Shown here: positions 15,153 to 22,903 of the stretch, piece after piece
How positions within the stretch are numbered: the first letter of the stretch is position 1
Layout of the letters: each line of letters opens with the position of its first letter
NCBI GenBank assembly: GCA_944343275.1
Contig: CALVMH010000058.1
Span: forward strand, 1-46,410
Length of the DNA: 46,410 bases
Direction: 5' to 3'
Source of the DNA: an uncultured Clostridia bacterium
GTDB lineage: Bacteria > Bacillota > Clostridia > Christensenellales > Borkfalkiaceae
Program-made: the position numbers and the translations under genes
Notes under the pieces: model-generated
Seen by the model: only the letters and a program-made list of their open reading frames with translations
Told to the model about the DNA's origin: nothing
Databases searched by the model: none

Positions 15153-15181
15153 TTGACAAGTTTCTGCTATTTGGATATAAT
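15153..15181 (+). promoter_or_regulatory. Toxin promoter of candidate type I TA
   Basis: Perfect consensus TTGACA (15153-15158), 17-bp spacer, TATAAT (15176-15181). Points rightward against the late operon. Confidence 0.85.
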
Positions 15182-15248
15182 TGGTGCTGGCAGATGTAAG
15201 GTGCCTCGGAAGGCGGTTCGCACTCCCTTGTGAAAGGGGGTGGTGCTG

Positions 15249-15320
15249 ATGCATTACATATGCAGGACTATTATCCTCGTGATTGTATTCCTCGTTGTTT
15301 TCGCGATAAAAGCACAGTGA
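15249..15320 (+). CDS. Candidate type I toxin, 23-aa hydrophobic peptide
   Basis: ATG 15249 behind GGGGG. 23 residues: a short polar head (MHYICRT), a run of isoleucine/leucine/valine (IILVIVFLVVFAI) able to span or sit in a membrane, and a KAQ tail. The leader (15199-15222, GGTGCC..GGCGGTTCGC) is complementary to the 3' region (15365-15392, GCGAACCG..ACACCTT), suggesting fold-back of the mRNA as in known type I toxin mRNAs. A perfect opposing promoter lies about 100 bp downstream. Resembles the small holin-like/TxpA toxins in plan but not clearly in sequence. Confidence 0.7.
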   Translation: MHYICRTIILVIVFLVVFAIKAQ

Positions 15321-15398
15321 CCGCCCTCCCCGTCATGAGATAGCGGTCACAACCCGTAATTTCTGGCGAACCGTCTTTTAAGCGGTACACCTTCATCT
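15305..15398 (-). ncRNA. Candidate antisense antitoxin RNA
   Basis: Predicted from a perfect promoter at 15405-15433. The RNA would start near 15398 and end at the GTGACCGC/GCGGTCAC hairpin (15343-15350 with 15317-15324), followed by CTTTTAT. This gives about 95 nt, fully complementary to the 3' part of the toxin mRNA, including the last codons. Confidence 0.7.
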
Positions 15399-15404
15399 GC
15401 CTTT

Positions 15405-15433
15405 ATTATACCCATTTTTTCCACCGATGTCAA
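15405..15433 (-). promoter_or_regulatory. Antisense RNA promoter
   Basis: Minus strand TTGACA (15433-15428), 17-bp spacer, TATAAT (15410-15405): full consensus. Its -35 box overlaps the stop of the upstream late gene. Confidence 0.85.
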
Positions 15434-15900
15434 GCGACTTGCGGCAATTTATCCAACACATACACATGTACCGGCTTTTCGCCTTTTTTGGTTCTGGACA
15501 CCATCCTCATCTCTGGGAAATGCGTTCTATCCACTGACATTGCAATACTGACGCGCGGGAAAGTAAATTGAAAATAGGATACTGTTGTACCATCACAATC
15601 CTGCTCCCGCGTATACACATGCACGGCAACTTGGCCGCGTTTTAGTGCTTCCAACCCTTCCGGCGGTATGCGGACATCCAGCAGCCGGATGGTATAGCCA
15701 ATTACAACATCCATCGTAACGCCAACACCACACATTTTTCCGTCGTCAGAATACTGTATCTCTTCTTTTCCCTTTTCCATGCGCGGCGTCACACCAGCTT
15801 CATCCGCTGTTTGCAGCACATAGGTATTCCCGCCTTCCTCTACCACTTCCACACGGACAATGTTTTTCACCATCTGCTCTTCCAAATTACAGGTATCCAT
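15430..15900 (-). CDS. Hypothetical late protein downstream of holin
   Basis: Start at ATG 15900 or 15903, overlapping the holin stop. 156 residues, beta-rich, with no transmembrane segment. Motifs such as VLQTADEAGVTPRMEKGKEEI and RIPPEGLEALKRGQVAVHVYTREQD are visible, and the C-terminal part is strand-rich. Not recognised. Placed between holin and endolysin, it could be a virion or lysis accessory protein. Its stop codon overlaps the -35 box of the antisense promoter. Confidence 0.7.
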   Translation of the reverse strand: MDTCNLEEQMVKNIVRVEVVEEGGNTYVLQTADEAGVTPRMEKGKEEIQYSDDGKMCGVGVTMDVVIGYTIRLLDVRIPPEGLEALKRGQVAVHVYTREQDCDGTTVSYFQFTFPRVSIAMSVDRTHFPEMRMVSRTKKGEKPVHVYVLDKLPQVA

Positions 15901-16196
15901 CATTCCTTTTCCCCCATCTGCTTTACCACCTGATTCACATACACGCTCGCACCCGCTGTAAGAATCCCCTGCGTAATCCCGGAAAACATCAGCATCAGGC
16001 CGCCCTGCCATCCGGTCACATCTGCCGTTGCTGCCAGATATACCGTGCTTAGCACAATCCCGCACACCCCCAGCAGCCACGGGATGTGCCTGTCCTGCAC
16101 CGCACTTTTCTTTAAGCCGGCACCCACCAGGTACAGCACCGGAATCAATACAATCAACTCCGGTTTGATCAGTTCTTTGAGCATGTCATACATCAT
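15900..16196 (-). CDS. Phage holin
   Basis: 98 residues with three hydrophobic segments: ELIVLIPVLYLVGAGL (13-28), WLLGVCGIVLSTVYLAA (40-56) and LMLMFSGITQGILTAGASVYV (67-87). It has the motif KPELIVLIPVLYLVG typical of a Gram-positive phage holin family (PF16079-like). Forms the membrane lesion that lets the amidase out. Overlaps the upstream gene by 4 bp. Confidence 0.9.
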   Translation of the reverse strand: MMYDMLKELIKPELIVLIPVLYLVGAGLKKSAVQDRHIPWLLGVCGIVLSTVYLAATADVTGWQGGLMLMFSGITQGILTAGASVYVNQVVKQMGEKE

Positions 16197-16465
16197 CTAT
16201 CCCCTCCCTTCCGCGTTTCCAACACTGTTATTCTATGCTCATGGTCGTCCACACGGTCATACAAATCGTCGTGCGTTTCCCGAAATTCCGCCAGCTGCTC
16301 GGTATACCGCTTCTTAAACCCTTCCAAGCCCTCCTGGAACGCATCCATCCGCGTAATCAGCTTCACAATTGTGGAATTTAATTTCAGCATCGGCCCCGCC
16401 ACCGCCGCAAACAGCCCAACCAGCGCAATGATGACCGTCACCACCGTCCATTCCATGCGGTTCAC
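16193..16465 (-). CDS. XhlA-like membrane/coiled-coil lysis accessory protein
   Basis: 90 residues. An N-terminal transmembrane segment (WTVVTVIIALVGLFAAVAGPML) precedes a helical region ending in a coiled coil (ETHDDLYDRVDDHEHRITVLE). This is the plan of XhlA/hemolysin-like proteins that accompany holins. Start could be M1 or M4. Immediately upstream of the holin in the same operon. Confidence 0.75.
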   Translation of the reverse strand: MNRMEWTVVTVIIALVGLFAAVAGPMLKLNSTIVKLITRMDAFQEGLEGFKKRYTEQLAEFRETHDDLYDRVDDHEHRITVLETRKGGDR

Positions 16466-16466
16466 C

Positions 16467-17417
16467 TCACTTTGCGCGCCTGTCCACGTAGTCGTATATG
16501 GACTGCATCATTGCATCGTCTTTCTTTTCTATTTTTTCCATCAATCTGTCCACAATCGCGCACACCTCCGCGCGGGAAATGGGCGCATCCGGGTCAAAAT
16601 GGGTTTCGTCCCGGCCGGTGATAAGCCCCGCCGCATACAAATGCAGCACATTTTTGTAGTACCATATATCCTCCGGCACGTCGGCAAACTGCAGGCTGAT
16701 GGTCTCGTCCAGCAGCAGGTAAATTCCATCCACCTCATCAAACGGGATGGACGACCGGCCGCCGTCTTTATACCCCTCGCCCCACGAATTTTGGAAATAC
16801 AGCTCCCGGCCTTTTTTGCCATTTTCGGTAAAGCCATACGCCATCACACAGTGCGGTTCCCCAAAATAATTGGACGAGTCAATCACAAGCGGCAGTCCAT
16901 AGGTCAGGAACGCCTCCTTTACCGCTTCCCATCGTTTGTTCTTGTCCGCATAATTGATTTTCACAAACGATTTGATTCTATACGGCTCTGCATACGCTTC
17001 CAAATCCGGCCTTGCATTTACCAGTTTTTTCATCTCCGGCATTTCCTCGTACTCCTGAAACATGGTCTCCGGCACCGACCCATGTTTCCGGCACATGTCA
17101 ACCGCAGTACCCGTTATCATGCCGTACCCGTTGGAATACGCGCTCCTGTGATGCCCATAAAACCATCCTGTCGAAAAATCCACCCAATGCCCCGTTTCTG
17201 CATAATTTAAAACGGACAGCACAGAACAGCAGGTGTTTGCCACGCACGCGCCAACCTCCCCCTGGTCCAGCACCTGCGGCATCCTATCTTCCGGGATTTT
17301 GTATTCTGTTATTTCCGCCAAATTTTTAACCGCTTTTGCCTTTGGCAGCACATCATACGCATACACCCGCACGCTGTCCACATTCGGCAGCGCACCATAT
17401 GCTCGTCTTACTTCCAT
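16467..17417 (-). CDS. Papain-like (C1) cysteine protease with SLH domain
   Basis: 316 residues. The papain-family core has Q52 and catalytic C58 (DQGEVGACVAN), H189 (EPHCVMAYGF) and N210 (QNSWGEGY), all in the canonical order. Residues about 244-296 form one S-layer homology domain (FADVPEDIWYYKNVLHLYAAGLITG..FDPDAPISRAEV). No signal peptide. It lies between fibre genes and the holin, so it may be a virion-bound or lysis-stage enzyme acting on surface proteins of a host with an SLH-binding wall polymer. An active-site triad is complete, so it should be active. Confidence 0.9.
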   Translation of the reverse strand: MEVRRAYGALPNVDSVRVYAYDVLPKAKAVKNLAEITEYKIPEDRMPQVLDQGEVGACVANTCCSVLSVLNYAETGHWVDFSTGWFYGHHRSAYSNGYGMITGTAVDMCRKHGSVPETMFQEYEEMPEMKKLVNARPDLEAYAEPYRIKSFVKINYADKNKRWEAVKEAFLTYGLPLVIDSSNYFGEPHCVMAYGFTENGKKGRELYFQNSWGEGYKDGGRSSIPFDEVDGIYLLLDETISLQFADVPEDIWYYKNVLHLYAAGLITGRDETHFDPDAPISRAEVCAIVDRLMEKIEKKDDAMMQSIYDYVDRRAK

Positions 17418-17430
17418 TGCTGTGCCCTCC

Positions 17431-17562
17431 TTATTTGTAGGTCTCGCCCGTAATCTCTTTGTACTGCTTTTCTGTAATCACGCCTTTTGCCACAGCAACC
17501 GCCACCATCTTCGCATTCCACAGCCCGCGGTCAAAATTCCGTTTAATCATCTCATACGTCAT
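17431..17562 (-). CDS. xkdX: XkdX family protein (43 aa)
   Basis: 43 codons from ATG 17562, behind GGAGGAAA. MTYEMIKRNFDRGLWNAKMVAVAVAKGVITEKQYKEITGE is the standard XkdX pattern (NF..GLW...M...AV..G.IT..QY..ITG). The function is unknown. The family always sits at the end of tail fibre operons in Firmicutes phages. Confidence 0.9.
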   Translation of the reverse strand: MTYEMIKRNFDRGLWNAKMVAVAVAKGVITEKQYKEITGETYK

Positions 17563-17576
17563 ATCCGTTTCCTCCC

Positions 17577-17897
17577 TCACATGCTCAACAGATTTTGAAA
17601 CTCCATCGCCGCCGCAATCCGTTCCTCCGCACTCGGCTCCGGATCCGGCGCAGGGGTGTTGATGATTTCCTCAATCGCCGCAATCGCTTCGTCCTCAGAC
17701 AATGATTCATCGATGCTATGTATCCCCCGCAGCGCGCCTAATTCCATCACCGCCTGGCACACATTCCCGTTGATTTCCAACACATGCGGAAATACCTCCA
17801 CCGCCGGGAAATCCGCCTTTATCCGTTCTGGTGTTGCCACTTCCCCGCTGGGGAACATATACGTCTTACTCTCATCAAATTTTTCTAATTTTAACAT
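17577..17897 (-). CDS. Tail-fibre-adjacent conserved phage protein
   Basis: 106 residues. MLKLEKFDESKTYMFPSGEVATPERI..FPAVEVFPHVLEINGNVCQAVMELGALR is characteristic of a family found next to XkdX and fibre genes in Clostridia phages, ending with an acidic/proline linker (NTPAPDPEPSAEERI) and a short helix. The role is unknown, possibly fibre assembly. Confidence 0.75.
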   Translation of the reverse strand: MLKLEKFDESKTYMFPSGEVATPERIKADFPAVEVFPHVLEINGNVCQAVMELGALRGIHSIDESLSEDEAIAAIEEIINTPAPDPEPSAEERIAAAMEFQNLLSM

Positions 17898-17915
17898 ACG
17901 CGTTTCCTCCTTGTT

Positions 17916-19037
17916 TTATATGGAATATACATCCACCGTCGCATAATATGGGGTGTTGTTAAATTGGGCTCCGCCCCCGCCAAACAATGCGTAATTTCCT
18001 ATGGTTGCCGCTGACAATTCACTTCTGGCATTCGAAAGCGCAGGCAACGCAACGCGTATTAAAGTAGTATTATACGCGTCTACCCCCGCGCTATAGTTGT
18101 CATCCTCATCTGTCCCGCCGGCAAATAATGCATAATCGCCCAACGCGGTCGCTGACAAATGGCTCTTTTTGGCAGACAGGCTATTTGCCATACTCCGTGT
18201 CAGGCTGGTATTATATGTTTCTACCGAATATACTTTACCTCCACCATATACATCTCCTCCTCCAAACAATGCATAATTCCCTACAGTTGTAGCTGCCAAG
18301 TTACTTCGGCTAATCGACAACGCAGTCGGCGTACTCCGTGTCAGGCTGGTGTTGTATGCATCCACAACTTTACTGCGGTTGGAACCACTTGCATACCCTC
18401 CACCAAACAAAGCATAATTTCCTACTGTAGTTGCAGCCAACATCCGCCGGCTTTGTGATAACGCGGTCGGCGTGCTCCTGGTTAAACCGCTATTATATGC
18501 GTCTACTCTCGTCGTATAGGTTGTACCACCACCGCCAAACAATGCGTAATTGCCAATTGCAGTTGCAGCAAGATCTGGTCTGGCTTCTGACAACGCGGTC
18601 GGCGTACTCCTGGTTAAACCGGTATTATATGCGTCTACAACATTGCTCGCAATGCCTGTACGGCCACCGCCAAATAACGCATAATTTCCTATTGTAGTTG
18701 CGTTTAAATTTTGTCTGAATGTTGACAACGCTGTCGGTGTGCTCCTGGTTAAACCAGAATTATATGCGTCTACAACATTGCTATATCCGTTTTCCCGGCT
18801 TCCTCCGCCAAATAACGCATAATTACCAACCGTAGTTGCAGCAAGCTGCCCTCTTGCCACCGACAGCGCCGGCGCCGTCCCGTAATATTCCGGCTCCCCT
18901 CCAAAGAACGTCTTAATCCCCTCTATCGTACCGATAAGCCCTTTTTTCACTTTTTTGGCAACATTGTTTACGCCTACATAAATGGCCTTGACTTTCCTGG
19001 GTACGCCGTTTACCCCAATCCAAATACCCTTTGCCAT
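17916..19037 (-). CDS. Tail fibre / receptor-binding protein with seven Kelch repeats
   Basis: 373 residues. The N-terminus (MAKGIWIGVNGVPRKVKAIYVGVNNVAKKVKKG) is a phage tail attachment-type module. Residues about 58-373 contain seven Kelch-like repeats of about 43-47 residues, each with an ALS..R..LAAT..GNYALFGGG core and a VDAYN..LTRS strand. Seven blades would close one beta-propeller. The DNA shows matching tandem repeats of about 130-140 bp, offering a route to recombinational variation. Probably displayed at the tail tip for host sugar or protein recognition. Confidence 0.85.
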   Translation of the reverse strand: MAKGIWIGVNGVPRKVKAIYVGVNNVAKKVKKGLIGTIEGIKTFFGGEPEYYGTAPALSVARGQLAATTVGNYALFGGGSRENGYSNVVDAYNSGLTRSTPTALSTFRQNLNATTIGNYALFGGGRTGIASNVVDAYNTGLTRSTPTALSEARPDLAATAIGNYALFGGGGTTYTTRVDAYNSGLTRSTPTALSQSRRMLAATTVGNYALFGGGYASGSNRSKVVDAYNTSLTRSTPTALSISRSNLAATTVGNYALFGGGDVYGGGKVYSVETYNTSLTRSMANSLSAKKSHLSATALGDYALFAGGTDEDDNYSAGVDAYNTTLIRVALPALSNARSELSAATIGNYALFGGGGAQFNNTPYYATVDVYSI

Positions 19038-19049
19038 GTCCTCACCGCC

Positions 19050-20264
19050 TTATTCATACTGCAAGTAAATAACGCCGGTCGTCAGGCTGCTTGGTGCTGC
19101 ATCCCCAATCTGGATGTTGCGAACCTGCGCTGTGGTAGCAGATGTATTTTGTGCTGTCAGCGTCCCGGTCATGGTGCCGCCTGTCTTTGCCAGAAACGGC
19201 GCAGAGGACGCCGAAGTCGCACCAGTACCGCCAGCGGACACCGGCAACGTCCCCGCCTGCAGCACACCGCTTGTCCCGGTGTATACCGCCTTGTTTGCCG
19301 TCGTGCCAATCTTCCCATCGTTGGTAATGTTCCCGTGCTTGTGGCTCGCATTCGCTTTCCCGTTCCACGTACTCTTTTCCGTGGATGTCACGTGTACCGT
19401 GGTATTTCCGGTGTGGGTGTCCAGCAACGATTTTAAGCTGTTGATTGCGTTTACAATGCTGGTTTTTACACTGGTCGTCAGCGCCGACAGCTTCCCGACA
19501 TCTTTTAAATACCACTTGTCGTCAGTTGCAGACGCTGAACCGTCATACGCTACTACCTGCTTGTCGTAGAATTGCAATGTATAATCGTTGTTATTGGTTC
19601 CTTTTCCAAGTTGAACGGCATAGAAGGCCTCTGCCTTTGCGTTATATCCTCCCGCAAATCCAGAACCCGCTTTTGCACCTTGTCCAACCGCGCCGCCAGC
19701 GGCGGCTTCCGCATTATATCCTACAGCTCCGCCGGACTGATACGCTCTCGCATTTTCCCCTACTGCACCGCCGCTGGTCGTTGACGCATTTTCCCCTACT
19801 GCGCCTCCGCCAGAGGTCGCTTCTGCTTCTAATCCTATAGCGCCTCCAGTCGTAGCGGTTGCATTCTGTCCGGCAACAAACCCGCCGCTTTCTGTCTGTT
19901 TATCCGCTTTTCCCTCCAGCGCCGCCTCTACCGCCGTCGAAATGGGCTTATTCAAATCGCTGGTGTTGTCCACATTGGAAAGCCCTACCTGCGCTTTGGT
20001 CACGCTGTGCGGATTGCTTTTGTTTCCCGTGTGCGCCGTCAGCGCGGACGCATCCGCTTTCCCGGCAACCGCGCTGTCCACCCCGGACAGCTTTGCCTGC
20101 AATTCGGTAATTGCTTTCATCGCCGTGCGCCAAAACCAGTTAAACACATTTGCCGGGGGCTTGTAGCCACCCTGGAACCCGCTCTGCCGCAAATTTTCCG
20201 ACGGTTCAGCCGTCGTTCCATTTTCCGCCCAGTTGTCGTCTGTAAATTTGTTGTTAAAGTCCAC
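19050..20264 (-). CDS. Tail fibre with YadA-like beta-roll repeats
   Basis: 404 residues. The N-terminal baseplate-attachment region (WAENGTTAEPSENLRQSGFQGGYKPPANVFNWFWR) is followed by collagen-like/coil linkers, NPHSVTKAQVGLSNVDNTSD, then a run of about 14-residue units (SGGGAVGENA, SGGAVGENA, SGGAVGYNA, AGGAVGQGA; about 143-235) resembling the left-handed beta-roll of trimeric autotransporter heads. A further fibre shaft ends in SAGGTGATSASSAPFLAKTGGTMTGTL. Trimeric fibre is likely. Confidence 0.82.
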   Translation of the reverse strand: MDFNNKFTDDNWAENGTTAEPSENLRQSGFQGGYKPPANVFNWFWRTAMKAITELQAKLSGVDSAVAGKADASALTAHTGNKSNPHSVTKAQVGLSNVDNTSDLNKPISTAVEAALEGKADKQTESGGFVAGQNATATTGGAIGLEAEATSGGGAVGENASTTSGGAVGENARAYQSGGAVGYNAEAAAGGAVGQGAKAGSGFAGGYNAKAEAFYAVQLGKGTNNNDYTLQFYDKQVVAYDGSASATDDKWYLKDVGKLSALTTSVKTSIVNAINSLKSLLDTHTGNTTVHVTSTEKSTWNGKANASHKHGNITNDGKIGTTANKAVYTGTSGVLQAGTLPVSAGGTGATSASSAPFLAKTGGTMTGTLTAQNTSATTAQVRNIQIGDAAPSSLTTGVIYLQYE

Positions 20265-20278
20265 GTTTCACTCCCCCT

Positions 20279-20908
20279 TTATATCGGTAATACCGCCTCA
20301 TTTTCCGAGCTGTACAGGTCGCCGAAATAGCCGCCAATCGTGCCGTCTTCCGTATCGCAGAAGCCCGCGTCCTCGTCATACTCTGTTTCCGTATCCGCAA
20401 ACATAAACGTACCGGTAAACAGCGCACTCTCTATCGTTGTACACACCGGCAGCAGCTTTTTTATGATTGCCACCACCTGGTTTTGCGACAGTCCCGCCGT
20501 ACCCAGGCTGGATAGCGGCAGCTTTGTCACCTCCACCGTGCACGGCTCGTCAAGTTCTGTAATCAGCACATCAGACGGGCTGCATGCCAGCGTATAGCAA
20601 ATCGCCTGCAAAATACTCGGATAGTCGCCGCCGGAACGGTTCCGCATGATTTTTGCCCGTATCATATACCGGTACTGCGCATCTGTCGCAGGCCCGCGCG
20701 GCTGGCCAACCGACGCGCCCAAAAGGTCCAGCGTGCTGCCTGCGGCCTGTTCCAAATCCAGCGCATCCCATATTGCCTGCATATCGCTTTGGATTTTCGC
20801 ATCCATCACGCGTTCTATTTCCAGCAGTTTGTAGTGCACACTGTCTTTCCCATGCCCATAGCAGTCCGGCAGGTTTTCCGCGTAGTTTGCTCTGTTAAAT
20901 TTTATCAT
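20279..20908 (-). CDS. Baseplate/tail protein (gpI/YmfQ-like)
   Basis: 209 residues. The position directly after the gpJ-like gene and the pattern LLEIERVMDAKIQSDMQAIWDALDLEQAAGSTLDLLGASVGQPRG..DAQYRYMIRAKI match baseplate proteins of the P2 gpI/YmfQ or DUF2612 type, which link wedge to fibre. The C-terminal acidic segment (EYDEDAGFCDTEDGTIGGYFGDLY) is unusual. Overlaps the upstream gene by 4 bp. Confidence 0.8.
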   Translation of the reverse strand: MIKFNRANYAENLPDCYGHGKDSVHYKLLEIERVMDAKIQSDMQAIWDALDLEQAAGSTLDLLGASVGQPRGPATDAQYRYMIRAKIMRNRSGGDYPSILQAICYTLACSPSDVLITELDEPCTVEVTKLPLSSLGTAGLSQNQVVAIIKKLLPVCTTIESALFTGTFMFADTETEYDEDAGFCDTEDGTIGGYFGDLYSSENEAVLPI

Positions 20909-22125
20909 GTGACCACCTCGACGCTAATATCAGCCGCGGTTGTCTTTGCAACCTGCCATGCCTCCACAGCCACATTTTCCTCTTTGTAGCTGCTGCCGCC
21001 GTCAGAGGATAATGCCAAATACGGCACGTCAACCACGCCTTCCACCGCATGAATATGACCGTACAGCGAGGATAAAACGACCTCTGCCCCAACGCCCAGG
21101 CCGTCGATGTAGGACACCAGATTTTTCTGTATCTGCTCTATCCCTGTTTCCTCAAACTCTGCGTCCGTCTTTATCTGGATTTTGCATTTCACGTTGACCG
21201 TCTCAGTGTGCGAAAACACAACCGTATGCGCGTAACCGCCGTCATCATATACCTGTACGCTCACCGGCTCGTCGCTGGTGCTGACGCTTTTGACGCCGAC
21301 CGGTTTTTTGGAAAAAATCGCTTCGGCAATCATCTGTTCGTATTCGTCAGTGTCGCCGCCGTACACAAAACACTCAAAACTGTGCGGCGGCCGTCCTGCA
21401 CTGTCTGTCTCCGACGTGTCATTTTCAATAAGGCCGGCGCTTACCACCGTCGGCACCCGCAAAATGGCTGCCCGTATCGCGTCTGCGTTGGCGCTTCCCA
21501 TGCCTTCTGTCGAAATGCCTATCCGCCGCCGCAGTTCCGCATCGCTTTCCGCATCCGCGCCATACAGCAGGATTTCGCTTCCTGTAATCGCCGACACGTC
21601 CGCGCTCGGGTTGATGATGGCGGCAATCGCATCTTCGCCGACGTTCCCAACAAGCCCCGCCTGCGTGCATTCCACCTCCAGCACACCCGTGCCGTCCGTG
21701 TCAATTTCTGCGTCCTCCACGCTTTGAAATACCAGCGCGTTTTCTATGTCCCTTGTGCTCACGCCTACCGCAAATCCGGCGGGTATCACCGCCCCTGGCG
21801 TTCCCGTTACCGTCACTTTGTGCCGCGCCTTCGTCGCAGGGTTGCGCTGGATGCCAACATATACGCACAGCCGGTCTAAACTGACGCCGGATGCGCTTTC
21901 CGGGTAACGCGCGTAGTAGACCAGCTCCATCGTTTCATAGGTTTTGGCGTCCGCATAAGCGCCAATACGCAAATGCTTTCCAACCGCGTAGTCATTGCCT
22001 GTCTTGATGTCCTCGCCAAACAATTCCTTTGCCAGTTTTACCCGTTCCGACAAAATATCGTCAAACGACGGGCGCGCAAACCCTTTGTCACTTAATCCCC
22101 ACTCGCTCATGTCCACTCCTATCAC
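20905..22125 (-). CDS. Baseplate J-like protein
   Basis: 406 residues. It contains the Baseplate_J pattern: LYYARYPESASGVSLDRLCVYVGIQRNPATKA, VTVTGTPGAVIPAGF, GTGVLEVECTQAGLVGNV and AESDAELRRRIGIS. It builds the baseplate periphery with the gp25-like and gpI-like neighbours. The start follows a TATCACC-type overlap with the upstream gene region by a few bases. Confidence 0.92.
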   Translation of the reverse strand: MIGVDMSEWGLSDKGFARPSFDDILSERVKLAKELFGEDIKTGNDYAVGKHLRIGAYADAKTYETMELVYYARYPESASGVSLDRLCVYVGIQRNPATKARHKVTVTGTPGAVIPAGFAVGVSTRDIENALVFQSVEDAEIDTDGTGVLEVECTQAGLVGNVGEDAIAAIINPSADVSAITGSEILLYGADAESDAELRRRIGISTEGMGSANADAIRAAILRVPTVVSAGLIENDTSETDSAGRPPHSFECFVYGGDTDEYEQMIAEAIFSKKPVGVKSVSTSDEPVSVQVYDDGGYAHTVVFSHTETVNVKCKIQIKTDAEFEETGIEQIQKNLVSYIDGLGVGAEVVLSSLYGHIHAVEGVVDVPYLALSSDGGSSYKEENVAVEAWQVAKTTAADISVEVVT

Positions 22126-22128
22126 CCC

Positions 22129-22479
22129 CTATTCCCACGTCCGGTTTATCTCTACTGTTTCGCCGCGCGCATTGGCAGCGGTAAAACGGATGGTCTGCGC
22201 ACGCCCTTCCACATCGCTTACAAACGACGTAAAATAATAGCTGTCGTCCACTTCGCGCAGCGCACGCAATATCTCGCTTTTTACCTGCTCAATATTTTGC
22301 TTCTTTCTCAGTATCACGCCAAAGTCGATACCGTAGTCCTTGTCCAAAAACCACTCGCCCGTATTGGTGCCCAGCCGATGCTGAATCGTCTGTGCCGTAA
22401 GCGGCACCCCGGTTTTCCACTCGATGTCATTTTGAAACAGCACAATGTCGCCGTTTTTGTCCAGCGCATAGTCTTTCAT
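22129..22479 (-). CDS. Baseplate wedge protein, gp25/DUF2634-like
   Basis: Start chosen at M10 of the open frame (MKDYALDKNGDIVLFQND, 22479), with GGCGGTGATAGG upstream. About 116 residues. TAQTIQHRLGTNTGEWFLDKDYGIDF and EQVKSEILRALREVDDSYY are diagnostic of the DUF2634/gp25 wedge family. Slightly overlaps the upstream spike gene if the longer start is used. Confidence 0.88.
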   Translation of the reverse strand: MKDYALDKNGDIVLFQNDIEWKTGVPLTAQTIQHRLGTNTGEWFLDKDYGIDFGVILRKKQNIEQVKSEILRALREVDDSYYFTSFVSDVEGRAQTIRFTAANARGETVEINRTWE

Positions 22480-22492
22480 CCTATCACCGCCT

Positions 22493-22903
22493 TTACAAAA
22501 TCCCAATAATCATGCTGTCAGACAGCGCATGATGCCGGTAGGACGGCGTAGACAGCATCCCGTTTTTGCTCTCTGTAATATCCCGCTCCCCGCAAACGCA
22601 GATAACAACATCCCCGGCTTTTAATGGCTCAAACGCCAGGTACCGCACCGTTTCATACTGCGCCGTACCGCCGGCCATACCGGACACATAGGTCAATTCC
22701 TTTTCCACTATCCGGCCTTTGCAGTGGGTAGCAACCGGCACGCCTGGAATGGGCGCCTGCGCCTGTGCTTCCTTGCCGTATTGCTTTATCTTGTTCAGCG
22801 GCTGTACCGTCGCCGTGTTTCCATTAACCGCCAGCACCTTCCCCACATAGCAGGTGTGCAGGTTCAGCAGCTCCGCGGCTATCGCTTCTTTCATATAGTT
22901 CAC
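22493..22903 (-). CDS. Baseplate spike / Gp138-type N-terminal protein
   Basis: 136 residues. CYVGKVLAVNGNTATVQPLNKIKQYGKEAQAQAPIPGVPV and a strand-rich middle match the OB-fold domain of Gp138/gpV-like membrane-puncturing proteins. The ending RHHALSDSMIIGIL is also typical. Encoded between hub and wedge, the expected place for a spike. Confidence 0.8.
   Translation of the reverse strand: MNYMKEAIAAELLNLHTCYVGKVLAVNGNTATVQPLNKIKQYGKEAQAQAPIPGVPVATHCKGRIVEKELTYVSGMAGGTAQYETVRYLAFEPLKAGDVVICVCGERDITESKNGMLSTPSYRHHALSDSMIIGIL

Noticed and set aside
15430-16080. Long 216-codon frame
   Set aside because: Its first 60 codons are a shadow of the holin gene. The real start is at 15900 or 15903.
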